From positions 1,364,001 to 1,428,000 of the forward strand of contig JBLDXI010000029.1 in assembly GCA_047495785.1 (NCBI GenBank): 64,000 nt of DNA. The letters are read 5' to 3'. The translations under genes and the position numbers were made by a program. Every line of letters begins with the position of its first letter. Position 1 is the stretch's first letter. The stretch comes from Lepidodermella squamata. Lineage: Eukaryota > Gastrotricha. Below are positions 22,155 to 34,376 of the stretch, in pieces. The notes beneath the pieces are model-generated. The model ran no database searches, had not been told where the DNA came from, and saw nothing but the letters and a program-made list of their open reading frames with translations.

Positions 22155-24259
22155 TCATTTCTTCGTTCTAAGGATTTGTTCGACAACATCGCAAAGTCTC
22201 TCCCGGCCTCTGACTCGTTGAAAAGCTTCGGCCGGGGAGCATCCAGTCAAAGCCAAAACCACAGCACAAGGAACAATTTGCTGCATTTCAGCCGATTCTT
22301 GGATCAGTTGCTCGTCCGGTATGCTGATATCAGCTGCGTCAATGCTTGGCGACTGTTTAATAGCCGCGATGATGCAGCGCCTAGCTTTTGCCAGATCGCA
22401 ACCAGTGACATCAGCAACACTTCGAATTGCGCGCCAAAGTAGCTTCGTATTGCTTGTTTTAACATCAATCATAATATTTTTGTAGATTTTGCCCAGCTGG
22501 CAGTACGTGACGGTGGACGTGATTTGAAGAATGAGCTTAGCCAGAGCTTGCAAATAAAACACACCAAGTCGATCGAAATCGTACAGCCCCTCGAGCTCGA
22601 ATTTCACTATTTTAGACGCATCGCATTGCGTGGTCAATTGCACCGAGTTGCCTACAATTTTAATCTGGAAATGAGCGTCTTTTCCTAGATCAGCCAATCG
22701 TTTTGGATCGAAAAGTGCGTTTGAAGTCTTGAAGGCATTGTTAAAGGTATTTTTCGCCATGATTCCTTCGGCGTTCCGAACAAAGTAGTGCCCATTCCAG
22801 TCGACAGATTGATCCAGAGCTTCTGAGTGGATCATCGGCACCACCTCGCCATGAGCTGCGTTGAAAGTTGGTTCCGCCTCGGAGCAGTCAAAAGCCGCTA
22901 AGATCCCGAGTTCTTTCTCAGCTTCAATCAAAAGGCTTCCGCCTTTCCGCATTTTTTCGGCCAGAAATTTTAGAAAATCAGCGAAGTCACCACCAGTCAA
23001 GCTTGGAAGTTCCAGGATCTTCGTAAAAGATTTAAGCATCTCAGCAATGTCAACGCTAGAAATGAAGTTAAAGAGTATTTGTCTAAGGTAAGCGAGGAGA
23101 CTCACTCTTTGTGCCTTTCTGAGCCAAGTTTGGCATTTAAAGAGCAAAATAATAAGTCCAGAATTACAACAGTTGCCAGGCCACCTTTCATTCTTGAGCT
23201 GCCAGATAGAGCCTCCGGCTAAAAATTGAATTGTACATAAAAGCGAACAGTTATAGGCCGAGATTTTACCATAATAACTGGGGTAATTAGGAATTGGCCA
23301 TTTCTTTCCATCTCAAGAGCAATATCACGAAAAGTGCGGTCAAAATTCTTGATCGGTGCATTCCTATAATGTAAACTATGAGTAGTCATAATCTCAGGAA
23401 TTTGCAAGGCCTACCTTGCTAAATGAGGCGGATTAAAACCAATAGCAACTGGTAGATATGTACTAGGATTTTTTAGCGCGTAATCCAGCTGTCCAGCAAC
23501 ATATGGCGCCCATAGACCAACCGAAATTCCGATGTATAAAACTCGGTCGTAGCCGGCAGAAACTCGCCCCAGTGTAGCCCTACCCTCAACCGCATCGTCT
23601 TCAACTAGCTCGATAGAACTGAATAGAGCTCTGAAATAAGATTTTTTACGTGCAAAGTTCCCATAATGCAGTTATTAGGCTTACTTATCGTCACCTGCGC
23701 AAGAATATAGTACTTCCACCTTGGTTTTCGCATCAGAGAAATGCAGCACCTGGTTGAGCTGTTAAAAAAGCAAGATGTCTAGCTTGCTATTAGACCACTT
23801 GAAAGCATCATTATTACCGCTGTTAGAAAGCAGATGCGTCCAGACGTGCCGCAGCCGCCGAGGATAATTGCCGGTTTCTCGCCAGACTGGAACAACAAAA
23901 AGAGCGCTGCTACAAATCAAATAAACAAAATAAAACCAGAATTTACCTTCAAAAACTCAGCAGCTTTTTCAGTAAACTCTTCAAATTTGCCCACGAAATG
24001 TGGTAGTGAGTAAGACTGCACAGGTATATGAAAACACAACGCGTTAAGCTTAACTTTATTGCATATTATACCAACATACTGGGCGTAGATTTTCAGTGAA
24101 AATCTGTTTGTGGCAGTCCAAAACGATTTTCAGCATTTCTACACAAGAAACATATTTAAATTGCTAATAAGAAATGCTAAGCTTACCCTCGACAGAGGAG
24201 TTGCTCAAATTGGCAGAGAGCCAATTTTTTCGCTCAGTGTAAGGCAAAATGTCACCCAT
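22155..24259 (-). CDS. Glucokinase regulatory protein homologue (SIS domain, MurQ superfamily)
   Basis: Nine exons (24187-24259, 24080-24138, 23947-24015, 23818-23886, 23685-23758, 23415-23630, 23270-23363, 23106-23218, 22155-23055), all GT-AG, give 555 residues; vertebrate GKRP is about 625. The start DILPYTERKNWLSANL matches the MurQ/GKRP N-terminus. Domain signatures: GGCGTSGR (sugar-phosphate loop), YIGISVGLWAPYVAGQLD, IGFNPPHLARNAPI, LSGSSRMKGGLAT, and in the second half LGKIYKNIMIDVKTSN. These match GKRP closely, which binds fructose phosphates and inhibits glucokinase. The bacterial etherase catalytic segment after GTSGR (ASECPPTF type) is absent, so I infer a regulator, not an enzyme. 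NAGK follows at 182 bp on the same strand. Confidence 0.92.
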
Positions 24260-24541
24260 TTTTTACTGACTCGAAACTTCTAGTGTCAATTTACTATTCA
24301 CGCTCGAGTAACTCCCAAGGGACTGCGATGTAGACTAGATTACAGCTGTCACTGGGTTTCTTATCCCATTTCTAATCAATTTTTCATTTCTTTGTTTACG
24401 CTTATGTGGCTTATCTCTGCGGAAAGAACAGTTTTCATTATTCATGATAAAAGTCCGCAAGCCACCATATTTTATTCGTAAAAACATGCGATACGATTTT
24501 CGTGAAAACAACGGGTTTCAGGGATATGGTATAACTAGATA

Positions 24542-24933
24542 TCAATTCCCGGTCATGATTTCCTTGGCTAGCATTTGAGCCCATACGTAGAAGCTGATCT
24601 CATTCTCGCAGACTTGCCGCGATCCAAGGGTCTGCATGCACTTCTTGAGCCGCTCTGCTTGAACGAGTTCATCGCGCACCAGGCGAATGAGGTCCTTCAG
24701 ATCACCCCTCTTCTCCAAGAGTTTCGTCATGACTACCGCTGAAGGAAAAAAGATATGACAAAAAACCCAATGCATTTGGAACAATTACCTTTGACTAGAG
24801 CCAGTTTCTTCTGCATTATCATAGCCCTTTTGATATCGGGCGATACAGTTGTTGAGCTGACTAGATTGGAAACTAGTAAATTCATTACAGCTAAACTCGC
24901 CATGACGAGCTGATAGGAAGTTGCAATCTTCAT
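24542..24933 (-). CDS. CX9C secreted family member 2
   Basis: Exons 24789-24933 and 24542-24738 (phase 1, 50-nt intron) give 113 residues. Signal peptide about 1-28 (ATSYQLVMASLAVMNLLVSN). Little spacer, then a helical region (LRDL/RLVRDELVQAERLK) leading into the module: Cys82, Cys92, ISFYVWAQMLAKEIM and only three residues after it. The second exon encodes the whole module. The gene closely resembles member 5 (same MLAKEIM ending and Leu-Gly-Ser between the cysteines). Function unknown. Confidence 0.85.
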
Positions 24934-26707
24934 CTTTTGATATCTAAACAGAAAAAAAACAGATTGTCGAAGATTCCATAAGCTGAAATGTCTGCTTTGC
25001 TAAATAAGTTGGTCAACGAGATGTCAAAAATGTTGCAAGCGTCTCTCTTAACATGAATGTTTATCTCTAAAAAAAACTGGGCATGACATCCCTTTTCTAT
25101 TTTCAACTTGATCAGTTATGGAAAAACGATAAGAAGAATGTCTGGTTTCGCGTAACTCATAGTTCAAGTGCGAATATCGGCTGTCTACTTTAAATGCGTG
25201 ACTTGATTATGATCCTGATTGCCTAGAAAAATGCATTGTACCGGTTGAAGCCGCTATATAATCGTTACTTTTAGCGTGACGCCTTGAAAGTGCTCGCCTA
25301 CTGAAAAATGAACCAAAGACTTCCAGTATCATATTCTTGGCAACGTATCACGTGGTGTCTCACCCTCGTACGGATTTTCTGAAATATCGCTTCTCTTGGG
25401 ATATCCGTGTTTTTTATTCAAGCATGAATCCGCGGGCTATGAAGAACGTAACCTGGAACGTGAGACATAAAGCGTGGGCCATGATTAATGGGACTACAGA
25501 AATCCAGGTGCATTGGGTATCATGGGCCTGCCGCACGTAAAAATCAAATTTGAAATTACTTAGGAAAAGGAGAACCCATTTGTGGACTGTGGCTAGCAAG
25601 TATTCCCATCAAAAAACGACTGATTTACCACGCTTCGCATTTGAAAATGATAATCCAAACTGGAACACTAAATAAATGTTAAAAAGATTGATTTAGCAGC
25701 TATTTTAGCAGTTTTAACACAGAAAAGGGACGTTCCTCAATGCTAAAAAATCTCCAGTGTATCAGTGAAACATGGACTCATTCTGTTACAGCGGCTTTGC
25801 TGGCAAACTGTCTCGTCTTGAATAGTTCAGAATTCTGGTCGTCTCAAATAAAGTCGTTTTACGATTTCGAGGCTCGCTGGATTCATCCTAGCCTGACATA
25901 GCTGGTCGACTTTCTTTTTACATCGTGAAGACCTTTATAAAAGCGTGGGAAGATCGAATCATATGCTATCTCTGATCTCTGGGCGTTGCATTGCGCGCTC
26001 TTGCTGATTTGTCAAATCAATGTACACTATTTGCGGCTCTATCCATTAAAGTACTGCAATTGATGACTTCTGTTTTAAAGCAATCGTAGAAGTCAGTTTT
26101 GACTGGTTCCCATGGATACCATTATCGATTTTGAGGTTGGCAGGTGATCTCGCCGCAGAATGAACCCAGATCTATAGGGACAGTCAAGCCGCTATAACTC
26201 AGGGCATTGATATCAATTTCATAGCTGCTGGATAAATAATATGCCAACATTAATTCGTTGAATGGAACGCGCAAATGCCTTTATTACTGTTGTGTAAATA
26301 AAACGTGCGCGTAAAAGTTTGTCGCGCTCGCATTGTTTTCACTATCACCCGAGCACAGTCCTACGTTTTTACGAGTGTATGCCTACATACATTTCAGAGA
26401 GCTATACCACACAGAATATCGTAGGGCTTTTCTGCGGATTCCATACTACGCTGTCGGGTTTTTTCTGTTTTGTTATCTACCAGCCTGCCCTCTCGGTATT
26501 ATAACAACGACACATACGCATAGTCATAGCCACATATGGCCGCACGTTAATTATATACAGTTTTACGGTGTAATATACGACTAAAGTCTGCATTTTTACG
26601 TCTGCTTTATGTATCCTATAGCACAGAGCATGTGCATACGTATAAAAGGCAAAAAGAGTCACGCTGCAATGTGCTATAAGCATTAAAGCCTTTATACCAC
26701 ACACATC
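24934..26707. other. Intergenic, no gene seen
   Basis: 1.8 kb with only short unsupported frames on both strands. A TATATAA box at about 25255 has no recognisable gene behind it. A TATAAAAG box at 26641 precedes the candidate at 26708. Confidence 0.4.
26641..26648 (+). promoter_or_regulatory. TATA box before candidate gene 26708
   Basis: TATAAAAG on the plus strand, 67 bp before a start codon that begins a signal peptide. Confidence 0.4.
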
Positions 26708-26943
26708 ATGATAGTATTTGCAGACTCACTACTGCTATTACTACTCACTACGTGTGCCTCTGCATTTGTCGAGGCAGAGAGGCCGGTTTTACGGTAAAAG
26801 TGCGAAGTGCACGGCCGCTCGGCCTAGTTTGCAGTCCGCGCTGTCTGTATGCTTTTCACGCCGAAACTCTTTTTTTTCAAAAATTTCAGCCTGTTTTCTC
26901 ACTGACCGGCAAGCTACTGGTCGTAATGTATGCGGCGGGATAA
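26708..26943 (+). CDS. Candidate small secreted protein
   Basis: Exons 26708-26793 and 26835-26943 (41-nt GT-AG intron) would give 64 residues. The first exon encodes a convincing signal peptide (MIVFADSLLLLLLTTCASAF) and lies behind a TATA box. The second exon encodes a short Phe/Leu-rich part with a single cysteine. No homology recognised. The intron is shorter than most here, so the gene model is weak. Confidence 0.3.
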
Positions 26944-27943
26944 TTTTTCAATCATATTGAAGTCATTTAAATTTTTAAATTTTCCTACCACCTTTTGATT
27001 CTCGAATGAAGGCCATTCTTAGATGAGATCCGCACAACCTCTTACTTATTCGCATTACAGCTGACTGATGAGTATAGAAAAGGACAAACGATTACTACCA
27101 ATTACATTGTATACATTGTATACATTGTCACCAACTGCGATGCATAATGTTCATGGTAATAGCTGATCCCACCGAATTTTTTCAAGGTTATTCTTAGCAC
27201 GTCCCATTTACCTATCCCGTGTCAAAGACAAAGGGTGTCATAAGCACACAAGCTAAAAATCAAGCAATAAACGACGATGCTAGTTCATGCATTTTTCGAA
27301 TTTTCGAATAATAATTGCCAAATTATTCATGCTGGTGCCTAATTAATTTTCTTCTTGCTCTGCAATTTATCGTTTAATTAGAAAAATATTCAACAGAAAA
27401 CATTCCCTGCCCTTATCTAAACAATATTCTAGTTGAAATTAATTATTTCTGAGAATTAATGAATAATAATGTTACTGGAAAAGGCCTTAAGAGCCTGCTA
27501 TTTAATTCGGAAAAATGAAAATATATCTAGCTCTCATGACGAATTTAGAAGGAGTCATCAAGTCTTGACGATTTTTGGAATATTCAGGATGGATCCCACT
27601 TATTACTCGATTACTTTCGCTCTCTGTTGCGGATGTCTATTTCATCTGCTTGCGGAAAAGTGATGGTCGATTATGAATTTCCTTATTTTTTAACGAAATT
27701 AACAAAATCAAATACAATTTCACGATTGAAAAGTCACTTTTTCGCGAGCAGATTAAATAGACCTTTCTTAACATAGATTTCCACTCTTCAACCAATGTTG
27801 AGGCGCCTGGAAGTAGCAATAGCTACTATAACATTAATTTATCATTCATTTGTGTTCCATTCAACAATTTCTATATAGGATGAGCTGACATTGTTTTATT
27901 ACTCCTCGTGGAACTGACTGCTGTATCCATCAAGTAACAAGGA
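26944..27943. other. Intergenic with short tandem repeat
   Basis: Three direct copies of TACATTGTA at 27103-27129. No gene seen up to the syntaxin start. Confidence 0.5.
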
Positions 27944-29114
27944 ATGGCCAATTCTTATAGGACACTGTACAACGACATTCAGCTTTTCCGAGACAACAGT
28001 ACACGATTTCTATTACTTTCTATCATTCGTTCTTACCATTCGTTTTTAGCTCAGAAAATCGCCCTGACCTTAGCCAATACAACGTCAGACCTTGGCTCGA
28101 GACAAGACCTCTCCACCGACCAATATACTGACATGTAAGTGCTTGAAAGAGCCAGTTTGCCGTCATTTGACTTTTCTTATCTAGCTACGAATTAACCTCT
28201 ACCACAAATGACCTTGCTCAATTGATAGTAGACAGTCTAACGGAGTTGTCAGCCTTCGAAGAAGAAGAGAACCTAACGTTCGCTATTCGCATGGCGCACA
28301 AGATGTACGGCAACCAGAAGCACCTTGAGAGCCTGTTTAAACCTGCCTTCGAACACTTTCAAAAACTTCACCGGCAAGTTGTCGAAAGACAACGAGTAGC
28401 TATAGTCAGTATGCGGCAATCCATTGCAGTAAGTACCCAATTTTTCTCAATATTTTGAAATTCGATACATGATTTGATGATCATGCCTTAAATTGAAGTT
28501 TTGTCTGTCTTTTAGCTAAGTGGTTTCGCTGAACAAGACGGCCAGGACCAGGACACCTATACCATCAACATAACCCCCGAAGTCGTTAGGTAGGACAAGT
28601 TTCAATGTCCCGGATTTCAGATCATATCCTTCTTGACTTAGCGATGTATTTCGGCCTTCAAGTGAAATGAGCGCGGATGCAAGTACCCCGATGTTGGGCG
28701 AGCAAACGCAGGCCCTTAAATCAGCATCGAACAGCCAATTCATGCTAAGCCTAATGCGAGAGAAGCAGCAACACCTCGAACGATTAGAAAGCCAAGCGAT
28801 GGCTATTTTCAGCATTCAGGCCAAACTTGGAACAATCGTACACGAAGCTGGTGAAAAAATCGGTTTGCTTACTACGCCGTTCTTCTTCAATCATTCTAAA
28901 AATTCTCCCCGTCATTTCAGATACAATAGAGGAAAACATTGCTGAGACTGAAGGGCTGACGGAGAATGCGAATAAAGAGCTGATCCAGGCGAAGGTGAAA
29001 AAGAACCAAGCTGTGAGGAAGCGGGTGATATGCTACCTGGTTATCTTTATCATAATTCTTGTCGTAATGGGCACTATCGCGCTCATCGTCTACGACAAGT
29101 TCTTCAAAGATTGA
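27944..29114 (+). CDS. Qa-SNARE syntaxin (endosomal type) with non-glutamine zero layer
   Basis: Six exons (27944-27998, 28050-28134, 28185-28428, 28516-28589, 28642-28862, 28921-29114) give 290 residues. Residues 1-130 look like an Habc bundle, then a linker, a SNARE motif (about 204-260) and a C-terminal anchor (YLVIFIIILVVMGTIALIVY) ending KFFKD. The SNARE motif LGTIVHEAGEKIDTIEEN aligns with syntaxin-7/12 (IHEQGD-ID-IE). The zero-layer Gln is Ala here (HEAG). Syntaxins pair with three other SNARE helices to fuse membranes; this class works in endosomes. The fifth donor is GTTTGC, weaker than the rest. The codon is GCT, so a single sequencing error would not explain Gln to Ala. Confidence 0.85.
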
Positions 29115-29377
29115 TTCTGGCTATGTAATTTTATTCTTCCTCTCCCTTTTTGTATTGAGAAGCTCGTCGAAAACGCGAATAAATCAAAACGGAAACGTAG
29201 ATAATAGAAAAATCGCAATTATCGGCTCAAAATAGAATACGGCGAACGCAAATTCGTTTGATTTGTTCTATACACGACGACAGAAGATTAACTTGCCCGT
29301 GGCCTAATCCGGGATCAAATTTCCTATTCGGGGGGTGACGAACGATGGCCAGTTGACGCATATAGCCTCCCTCTACA

Positions 29378-29774
29378 ATGGATTTTCGAGTGATTACTAG
29401 TTGGACATTCATTGTCCTCTTGTCTAATTTTTCGATGCTAGCGCATTCCATACTACCTGTTGGTCCAAGTGAGCGAAAAGCTGTCTTATAGGCCTTTCTA
29501 ATGTTGCCGTGTATTTAGAGCAAATTCGAGATGCCATGATGCGGAATGACCCAGAACAGATGCGAAATTTAGCGAGGCAGCTTCACAAGGCAGAATACGA
29601 CCGACGATTCAATGCTTGTCTGAATGTCTTCAGATCTCACGTGATATGTTCACAACAGGCTGCTTTCTTCGTATGGTGAGTCTTTGAGTTGGCGTTGATC
29701 TTGTTCACCAGTTTACCTATTTCAGGGCCCGCCTATTAGCTCGAAAAGTCATGGAAACACGCGACGATAACTGA
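29378..29774 (+). CDS. CX9C secreted family member 3
   Basis: Exons 29378-29468, 29519-29675 and 29726-29774 (50-nt introns) give 98 residues, the shortest intact member. Signal peptide about 1-23 (MDFRVITSWTFIVLLSNFSM). The module has Cys64, Cys74 and AAFFVWARLLARKVM, then ETRDDN. The second intron splits the Trp codon of the FFVWA motif in phase 2, a position shared only with member 4. The gene is easy to miss because none of its exons exceeds 160 nt. Function unknown. Confidence 0.8.
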
Positions 29775-30616
29775 CTACACGCATCGAAATTTGAACAGTA
29801 TTGGCATGGAGATGTAATGTTTGCAATAAAGAAAATCACGACAAATACATACATATTGGTCACGGATGGATGAATTCGTGCGCTTGAAGTCATGGTTCTT
29901 CGTCATCGTTGACGTATGTCACCACGATCAGCGCTTATTTTGTTCGATCCATGAAAACAGACCACTGACAAACATGCTTATAACTGGGTGCCTAATTCAA
30001 TCCAGACAAATCTATTGCCAAATAGAAAGTGTGTACAATTAATTGAAAATCGAAAGCTTACAAAATAGAAAAGCTATTGATTTCACTTCGCAGTAAGCCA
30101 TTGCTATTGAAGAGAAATTAGGAAGGATAATTTGTGAGCAGCTCGGTTATTTGGGACAATGCTACTCAATAATCATCACGATTGCCTCGGCGAAAGGAAA
30201 CATGAACATATTGAATTTCGATGAGTCGTTTTTGTAAATTATATCTGACGCTTGAAGCCTATTTTATCTCAAAATGAATCAAACATGGACATATCACAGC
30301 ACGGTGAGAGGTCAATGGAGGTTTCAGACCTCACAACCGAAAAAGGCGGAGTGAAGAGGCAAAAGGTTAGTCCAGCAATAAAATAATTCATCTTATTGAA
30401 GCTTCCAGCTTCTCACAGTAGATTTGTTTCTATACCAAGTCGATTTTTTTCGCAGATTCACCCTACTTGAACCAAAGCGAGAAATTGAAAAATTCTCCCG
30501 TTTCAAAAGAAAAAACCGCCAAAGAAAAAACACAATTCATTGCTTTAGTTTTAATAAAACACCAGTATGATTTACAAAAAATGAACGGAAACTACTAGGA
30601 GTCAAAACAAGTTATG
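29775..30616. other. Intergenic between members 3 and 4, no gene seen
   Basis: Members 3 (+) and 4 (-) converge on this 840-bp stretch. A short ATG frame at 30284 followed by a GTTAGT donor could be an exon, but no partner was found. Confidence 0.4.
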
Positions 30617-31081
30617 TTATGAATGGCTCGGTAGTTTCGAGAACGAAGGTTTCGACATGATACCAGTCGCTATGTATTGCGCCCTAGCAAAAAAAAACCC
30701 AGAGTTGATGGGGGAAAAATAAACAAGACCTTAAATATGGGATATATTTATATGTTTGAAAACGCTCACCATACGAAGAAAGCTGCTTGACGGGTACAAA
30801 TCGGTAGCGAATTGAAAAGGCCCAGACAATGCTTCATCCTATCCTCATATTCCTTTCGGTGAAGCTGTATCGCAAACTTCCGCATATCGCTAACGTTGGT
30901 TGTCAACATTGCCTCCATAATTGCTCCTGTTAGACGGTAAAATTCAGTATAAGAATTTATTCCACCGCAAGTAAGTTATACTTGGCAAGTTGGGGTGATG
31001 TTCAGACGAATGAGCACCATCAATGAGCAGAAGGAATTTGAAAATAGTAGTTAGACATAGTGAGTTGAAAACTATCGACAT
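30617..31081 (-). CDS. CX9C secreted family member 4
   Basis: Exons 30982-31081, 30770-30926 and 30617-30683 give 107 residues. Signal-like hydrophobic N-terminus (SLCLTTIFKFLLLIDGAHS). Middle exon is 157 nt, exactly as in member 3. Module: Cys67, Cys77, AAFFVWAQYIATGIM, then a Ser/Pro/Lys tail. The second intron splits the Trp codon as in member 3, so the pair probably arose by an inverted duplication. Each splice junction is GT-AG and the frame closes without stops, which makes the model firm despite small exons. Confidence 0.8.
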
Positions 31082-33170
31082 AGCTGTGGTAGCTCCAGGT
31101 CTTTCCAAAAGTTCGCGGGAATAAATGCGGTATAAATGCGAAGATTTAGATTTCTAGAGCTTTACTCAAGTCTGATGAAAAAATATTCAGATTTATCCAC
31201 TCAAAAGAAGTTCAATTTGTCACTATCACGGGCTAAGCTTGTTACTGAGGTCAACCTTGTAATTCCTACTCAATTAATTGTTTGACGATGCACTCCATGA
31301 ATGCTAGCCTATTAGGAGTGACGAAGATCAATGGTGACAAGACTGTGCGTATTCAATTATTCTGAACACATACAATCATTAGCGGCTAATTGAATACACA
31401 CAGACCTGTCCAACCAGTTACCGATGCGACAACGAGTTCTGATTACCGTCCGGTCGAGTGCATCTATATCAGGTTGATTGCGACCGCTTAATCATCGGTC
31501 ATGCAAAGCTAGAGCATTAACAATAGTAATTATGAAAGTTGAGAAACGAGAAATATTACGTGGCTTAAATTGAACCAATACCTTCAAATGGTGGGTACAT
31601 TGCGATCCATATGCTTTGAGCGGTCATGTTATTGGTTTATGCCACATCCTGTACCGGAGCTATTTTTACGAGGCGTAGTTGACTGAGTAGGTGGGTGTGG
31701 ATGCGGACACCTGCTAAGCTTGAAAATCGAAACTTTTTTTTTTAATTTACGGTCTTGGGAGCAATACTACAGGGAATCGTCAGAAGCCATTATTTGGCTG
31801 GACAGGGAAAAATCAATAATAGCAACGGCACCATTTCTACGGATCCGCTTGTTATAAAGCAAAAACTGGGTTAAGTTTCACGGGGGCGTCTTTTTGGTGA
31901 CAGGTTAGTTAACGCCTTCAGCGTTGCGGATATTAATAGTTAATAGACCTTCGCAATGCCGGGAAACACCTTATTTTACCCTCCTTCCCCGAACCCCCAC
32001 CTTCATGTCTGTGTGGCTGAAAAACATTCGTGGGCCGTGTACATTGTTTCTGCACGCATGTCGCCCACTAGCGCGCTTTCCGGCGTTTGGCACTGCCGTC
32101 TGCCTGTAGAGTTCCTAAGCTGGTAAGATCGAATTCCCCACTGATCGGCTCTTCTTTGATAAACAGTAAACAGAGAACAAACTGAACAAATATTCGATGT
32201 GATTCATAACTTGATAGTGGCGCCCAGTATCCACTGACAAATCGCTGACAAAATTGCAACTAGGAGATCTATTCTAAGTTCCAAGAAGACTGTTCATTAT
32301 GCTTTGTCCTGGCTTCATTCTGACGCCACTATAATCGATGATAAAATGTCGATGTTTGCAGTTCATTTCCGTAGAGGCCCACCGACACTGTTAATATTAA
32401 AGCTGTTTTCAATTTACAGGAGTAGCGGGGTGGAGTTTTGAAAACTGGTATCCGGTATGCGTAAATTAAAAAAGACCAGAATAGCCAAGTGGCTTCGCTA
32501 AAATCAGACCTGCAGCTGTAATGTTTCGGGCGGGCTTCAGAACAACCCCAATTGAAAATCAGGATTGATTGACAAAAGCTCAAGATGTCTGTTGACTCTT
32601 TGAACACACGAAAAATCTCAAAAATATAATTACCATAATTTCAGCAAGTCGAAATTATGAACTTTACAGAATATTGTTTCCTCGGCGCTACTAAGAGCTC
32701 AGCTCAGTTCAGAGTTGCGTTTTTGAATTTCAAACTCAGGTCGTAGGCGGCAAGGGAAAATTACGTTAGATTCCGAAAGACATCACCGAATTATGCGGTT
32801 GGTATGAATGTGACAAGCATGCATTTTCATTTACAGTGATATTATGAGTAGGGGGTTCTGACTTCGGGCTGTTACCAAGGTCGAACTTTTGGAATTTTCC
32901 AAATTTTTTTAATTTGCTAGAGCATAGTCTTGCGTGCTTTGATCTCTGGCCAGCATGCCACTTTGGTCTGATTATAGCCACAATTATTACTCATAGTAAG
33001 ATTTAAGAAAATCGCCCTTTGAAAATTGACCTCGTAAGGCATAAGATATTTTGGCCTGAATAAAATGAATCAAAATATAGTTTTATTTCTCCAATCATGC
33101 GATTTTTTTCAAAAATTGAACTCTAATGCATGAAACAGATCGCAGATCTTGATGTCAATGATAATCAATT
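31082..33170. other. Intergenic, no gene seen
   Basis: 2.1 kb searched on both strands for the family module and for long frames. Nothing supported. Only short shadow frames are present. Confidence 0.4.
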
Positions 33171-33549
33171 CTAATTTTGCTGCACACCGCCTTGCATTAT
33201 TTCCTTTGCTAACATTTGCGCCCAAATGTAGAAGCCAATGTTGCCCTGGCAGATGGCTTTCGATCCGAGCGCTTGGATACACTTCTCCATTCGCTTGTGG
33301 TAGATAAGCTGCTCCCGCACGTCTCTCACCATGTCGTCAAAATCCTTGTAATCGCCCTTAATCAAAGCTTGGCGGAGGAAATCTTCTAAAGCCACTATTA
33401 AGATAGCTGCAGTATTGAATAAGGGAAGACCTACCTCTAGCCATGTCCTTTTGCTCTTGAGTCGCTAATATTGGGCTGCAAGTTATGTATCGGCATGTTA
33501 ACAAGGTGAGCAAGCCAAGAATTACTAGAGTTTCTCGAGTCGAGATCAT
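33171..33549 (-). CDS. CX9C secreted family member 5
   Basis: Exons 33435-33549 and 33171-33394 (40-nt intron, phase 1) give 112 residues. Signal peptide about 1-24 (LVILGLLTLLTCRYITCS). The second exon is 224 nt, the same as member 7. Module: Cys77, Cys87, IGFYIWAQMLAKEIM, then QGGVQQN. Its closest relative is member 2. Function unknown; the helical run FLRQALIKGDYKDFDDMVRD before the module is shared in character with other members. Confidence 0.85.
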
Positions 33550-33599
33550 TTATTCCTAAACAAAACAGTGAATGAATTTAGATTTGTCAAAAATGTGTA

Positions 33600-33978
33600 T
33601 TACGAGCTGTATGCGATATCATTAGTCAAATATGCTCCAGGCAAGTTTGATTCAATGGCCATCGTGTCGTTTTCGTAATCAATGGCTGCAGGATAAATGA
33701 CGATGATTCAACTATCGGATGTAACTTTTCGCATGTCGTGATCCACAATAACCACGCATTCACCTTTTCGTTAGCCAAATTTGAGGTTTTTCTGTCTATC
33801 AAGAATATCCTGTTGCTTCCTCACCTCGCCACTCAGTCACGTATCGAATATTTCGTGGTTGAATTTCTGAAAACGTAACGTCCTCTTCCGGAAATTCTGG
33901 CTGTCTGACGCGGCCCAACGAAGACGTATTCACTGAGGCGGGATGAGTCACTTCTATTTGTCTGTATAGATCGATCAT
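33600..33978 (-). CDS. Small acidic protein inside the CX9C cluster, unknown
   Basis: Exons 33825-33978 and 33600-33685 (139-nt intron, phase 1) give 79 residues. No signal peptide, no cysteines. Start MIDLYRQIEVTHPAS, middle rich in Glu/Pro (RQPEFPEEDVTFSEIQPRN), end AYLTNDIAYSS. The frame is open across both exons with clean GT-AG sites. It is not related to the secreted family. I do not recognise it; further 5' exons cannot be excluded. Confidence 0.5.
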
Positions 33979-34282
33979 TTTCGGCGCGCATAAAGTGTGC
34001 GATATTTTAGTAATAAAGCGCGCACCTATAATCCCAATCTTAGGATCAAGCGCGCGCTTTAGGATTAAACTTTTCTCGATAATAATTCAATTTAGGCCAT
34101 ATTATTTTCGTCGCCCCGATGCCGCCTGAGATTCATTGCCGCGCGCCGAGATTGATACGGCGCGAATCTGGAACGGTCAGTCATCACCAGACAGTAAAGT
34201 GACGCAAATCTGCATCTCGACCCACCGCGATGACTGATACCACGCGATCGTAGGTGCCGAGATGAAGCACCGCCATTTAGAA

Positions 34283-34290
34283 TATAAATA
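34283..34290 (+). promoter_or_regulatory. TATA box of CX9C member 6
   Basis: TATAAATA on the plus strand 94 bp before the start codon at 34377. Confidence 0.5.
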
Positions 34291-34376
34291 ACGAGGCACC
34301 GTAGCGTTTGATTATTCCAATTTTCTTGCTCTTCTCAATTTTTCACGCCTACTTCTTCTTCGCGATTTTATTCAAT

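Noticed and set aside
22155-24259. Calling the SIS protein a MurNAc-6-phosphate etherase that works with the kinase in peptidoglycan salvage
   Set aside because: The etherase segment after GTSGR is missing and the signatures match GKRP much better.
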